Positions 63,644 to 64,000 of a stretch of 64,000 bases of DNA are shown here, piece by piece. The position numbers and the translations under genes are program-made. Source of the DNA: an uncultured Lachnospiraceae bacterium. GTDB lineage: Bacteria > Bacillota > Clostridia > Lachnospirales > Lachnospiraceae. Below the pieces are notes generated by a model. It did not search any database. It was not told the DNA's origin and worked only from the letters and a program-made list of their open reading frames with translations. The stretch is from contig CAKRCW010000002.1 of NCBI GenBank assembly GCA_934309145.1, forward strand, positions 1 through 64,000. The letters are read 5' to 3'. Positions within the stretch are counted from its first letter, which is position 1. Each line of letters opens with the position of its first letter.

Positions 63644-64000
63644 TTAATTTTTAGCCTCAATATATTGTGCAATTTTCCCAGCGAGCTCTTTTGGACAATA
63701 TGTATAAAGTCTTGCAGGTCCCGATATCTCCTCAAAAGTTATATTGTCATATCCGTCAAAGTATTCTCTGGCATCTTTATTATATAAATCTATATAATCA
63801 ATATCTGAATTATCTTCAACTGACTGATTATATGTCTCGCTTACAGACTTATCCTCATTCACATAAGGCTCCATGAGTGGATTGGCATACATTATATACA
63901 TAGGAACCTTTTCAGGTACCCCCTCTGCTGCAACAAGCGCTGCATTATCTACAGTATCCAGATCTTCATTATACATATCTGTTGTATATCCACCCTTAGA
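63644..64000 (-). CDS. C-terminal part of a protein cut by the window end
   Basis: The reading frame stays open to the last base of the window, so only the final 118 residues are seen. They contain NAALVAAEGVPEKVPMYIMYANP, a tyrosine- and aspartate-rich middle and a C-terminus PKELAGKIAQYIEAKN. The final helix and the YIMYANP strand would fit an alpha/beta hydrolase, in which the catalytic His usually comes near the end, but no catalytic histidine is visible. I do not assign a family. Confidence 0.7.
   Translation of the reverse strand, partial: SKGGYTTDMYNEDLDTVDNAALVAAEGVPEKVPMYIMYANPLMEPYVNEDKSVSETYNQSVEDNSDIDYIDLYNKDAREYFDGYDNITFEEISGPARLYTYCPKELAGKIAQYIEAKN

Noticed and set aside
1..64000. 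tRNA genes, T-boxes, common riboswitches, CRISPR arrays and phage genes
   Set aside because: I read all gaps on both strands and saw no cloverleaf, T-box AGGGTGGNACCGCG motif, spaced direct repeats or phage structural genes.

Overview
The window looks like ordinary chromosome from a low-GC, anaerobic, spore-lineage Firmicute of class Clostridia, most likely family Lachnospiraceae. I infer this from the AT-rich sequence, the neighbourhood comEA - response regulator - (histidine kinase) - GerMN lipoprotein - comEC - holA / rpsT, the sigA-dnaG-dgt block, a SpoIID/LytB protein, a pyrophosphate-type phosphofructokinase, a PurO-type IMP cyclohydrolase beside a stand-alone AICAR formyltransferase, and a type A (not Bacillus-type B) RNase P RNA. 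The genus (Lachnospira or Roseburia-like) cannot be fixed from the sequence alone. No prophage, insertion sequence, CRISPR array, rRNA or tRNA was seen.

Layout. 1-7.9 kb (minus strand): a membrane protein, glgB, a DUF218 protein, PurO-type cyclohydrolase and AICAR formyltransferase, then greA-lysS from their own promoter. 8-12.4 kb (plus): a 1303-residue PAS/GGDEF/GAF/EAL c-di-GMP protein, then rpsT with a TTG start and a structured leader. 12.4-20.8 kb (minus): holA, comEC, GerMN lipoprotein, histidine kinase, response regulator and comEA, with an adenosine deaminase on the opposite strand splitting kinase from regulator. 20.8-28.5 kb (minus): DMT transporter, yfbR, ftsH, glyA, YihY, SpoIID/LytB. 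28.5-28.7 kb: a probable 6S RNA with a consensus promoter and terminator. 28.85-31.2 kb: PPi-PFK and an orphan prepilin, convergent, separated by a giant 484-bp imperfect palindrome. 31.3-38.8 kb (minus): gltBD and an LCP protein. 39-41 kb (plus): a GT2 glycosyltransferase and a UDPGP-family pyrophosphorylase. 41-43 kb (minus): a GntR/ABC operon.

43-46.5 kb (minus) holds the most unusual locus: a three-gene operon of a TIR/zinc-ribbon/HTH protein, a response-regulator-fused class III nucleotide cyclase, and an unknown protein with two PGDYG-like repeats. A perfect 22-bp-arm inverted repeat lies between its promoter and the divergent acyl-ACP thioesterase promoter. 46.7-51 kb holds the thioesterase, an ArsB/NhaD-type permease, a 54-residue membrane peptide facing an XRE regulator, a coiled-coil protein and a nitroreductase. 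51.0-51.4 kb is rnpB. 51.4-58.6 kb (minus) is a TGS/SAD-type nucleoside kinase, Nif3-like protein, trmK, sigA, dnaG and dgt. 58.7-64 kb (minus) is a PrsA-like lipoprotein, a sugar ABC importer (binding protein plus two permeases, no ATPase) and a gene cut by the window end.

Most genes are housekeeping. The items most worth testing are the TIR-cyclase operon, the giant palindrome fused to the 3' end of the orphan pilin gene, the 6S RNA candidate whose terminator abuts a downstream ribosome binding site, and the two-component operon broken by add. Promoters were matched by eye to the TTGACA/TATAAT consensus with 16-17 bp spacing and are predictions.
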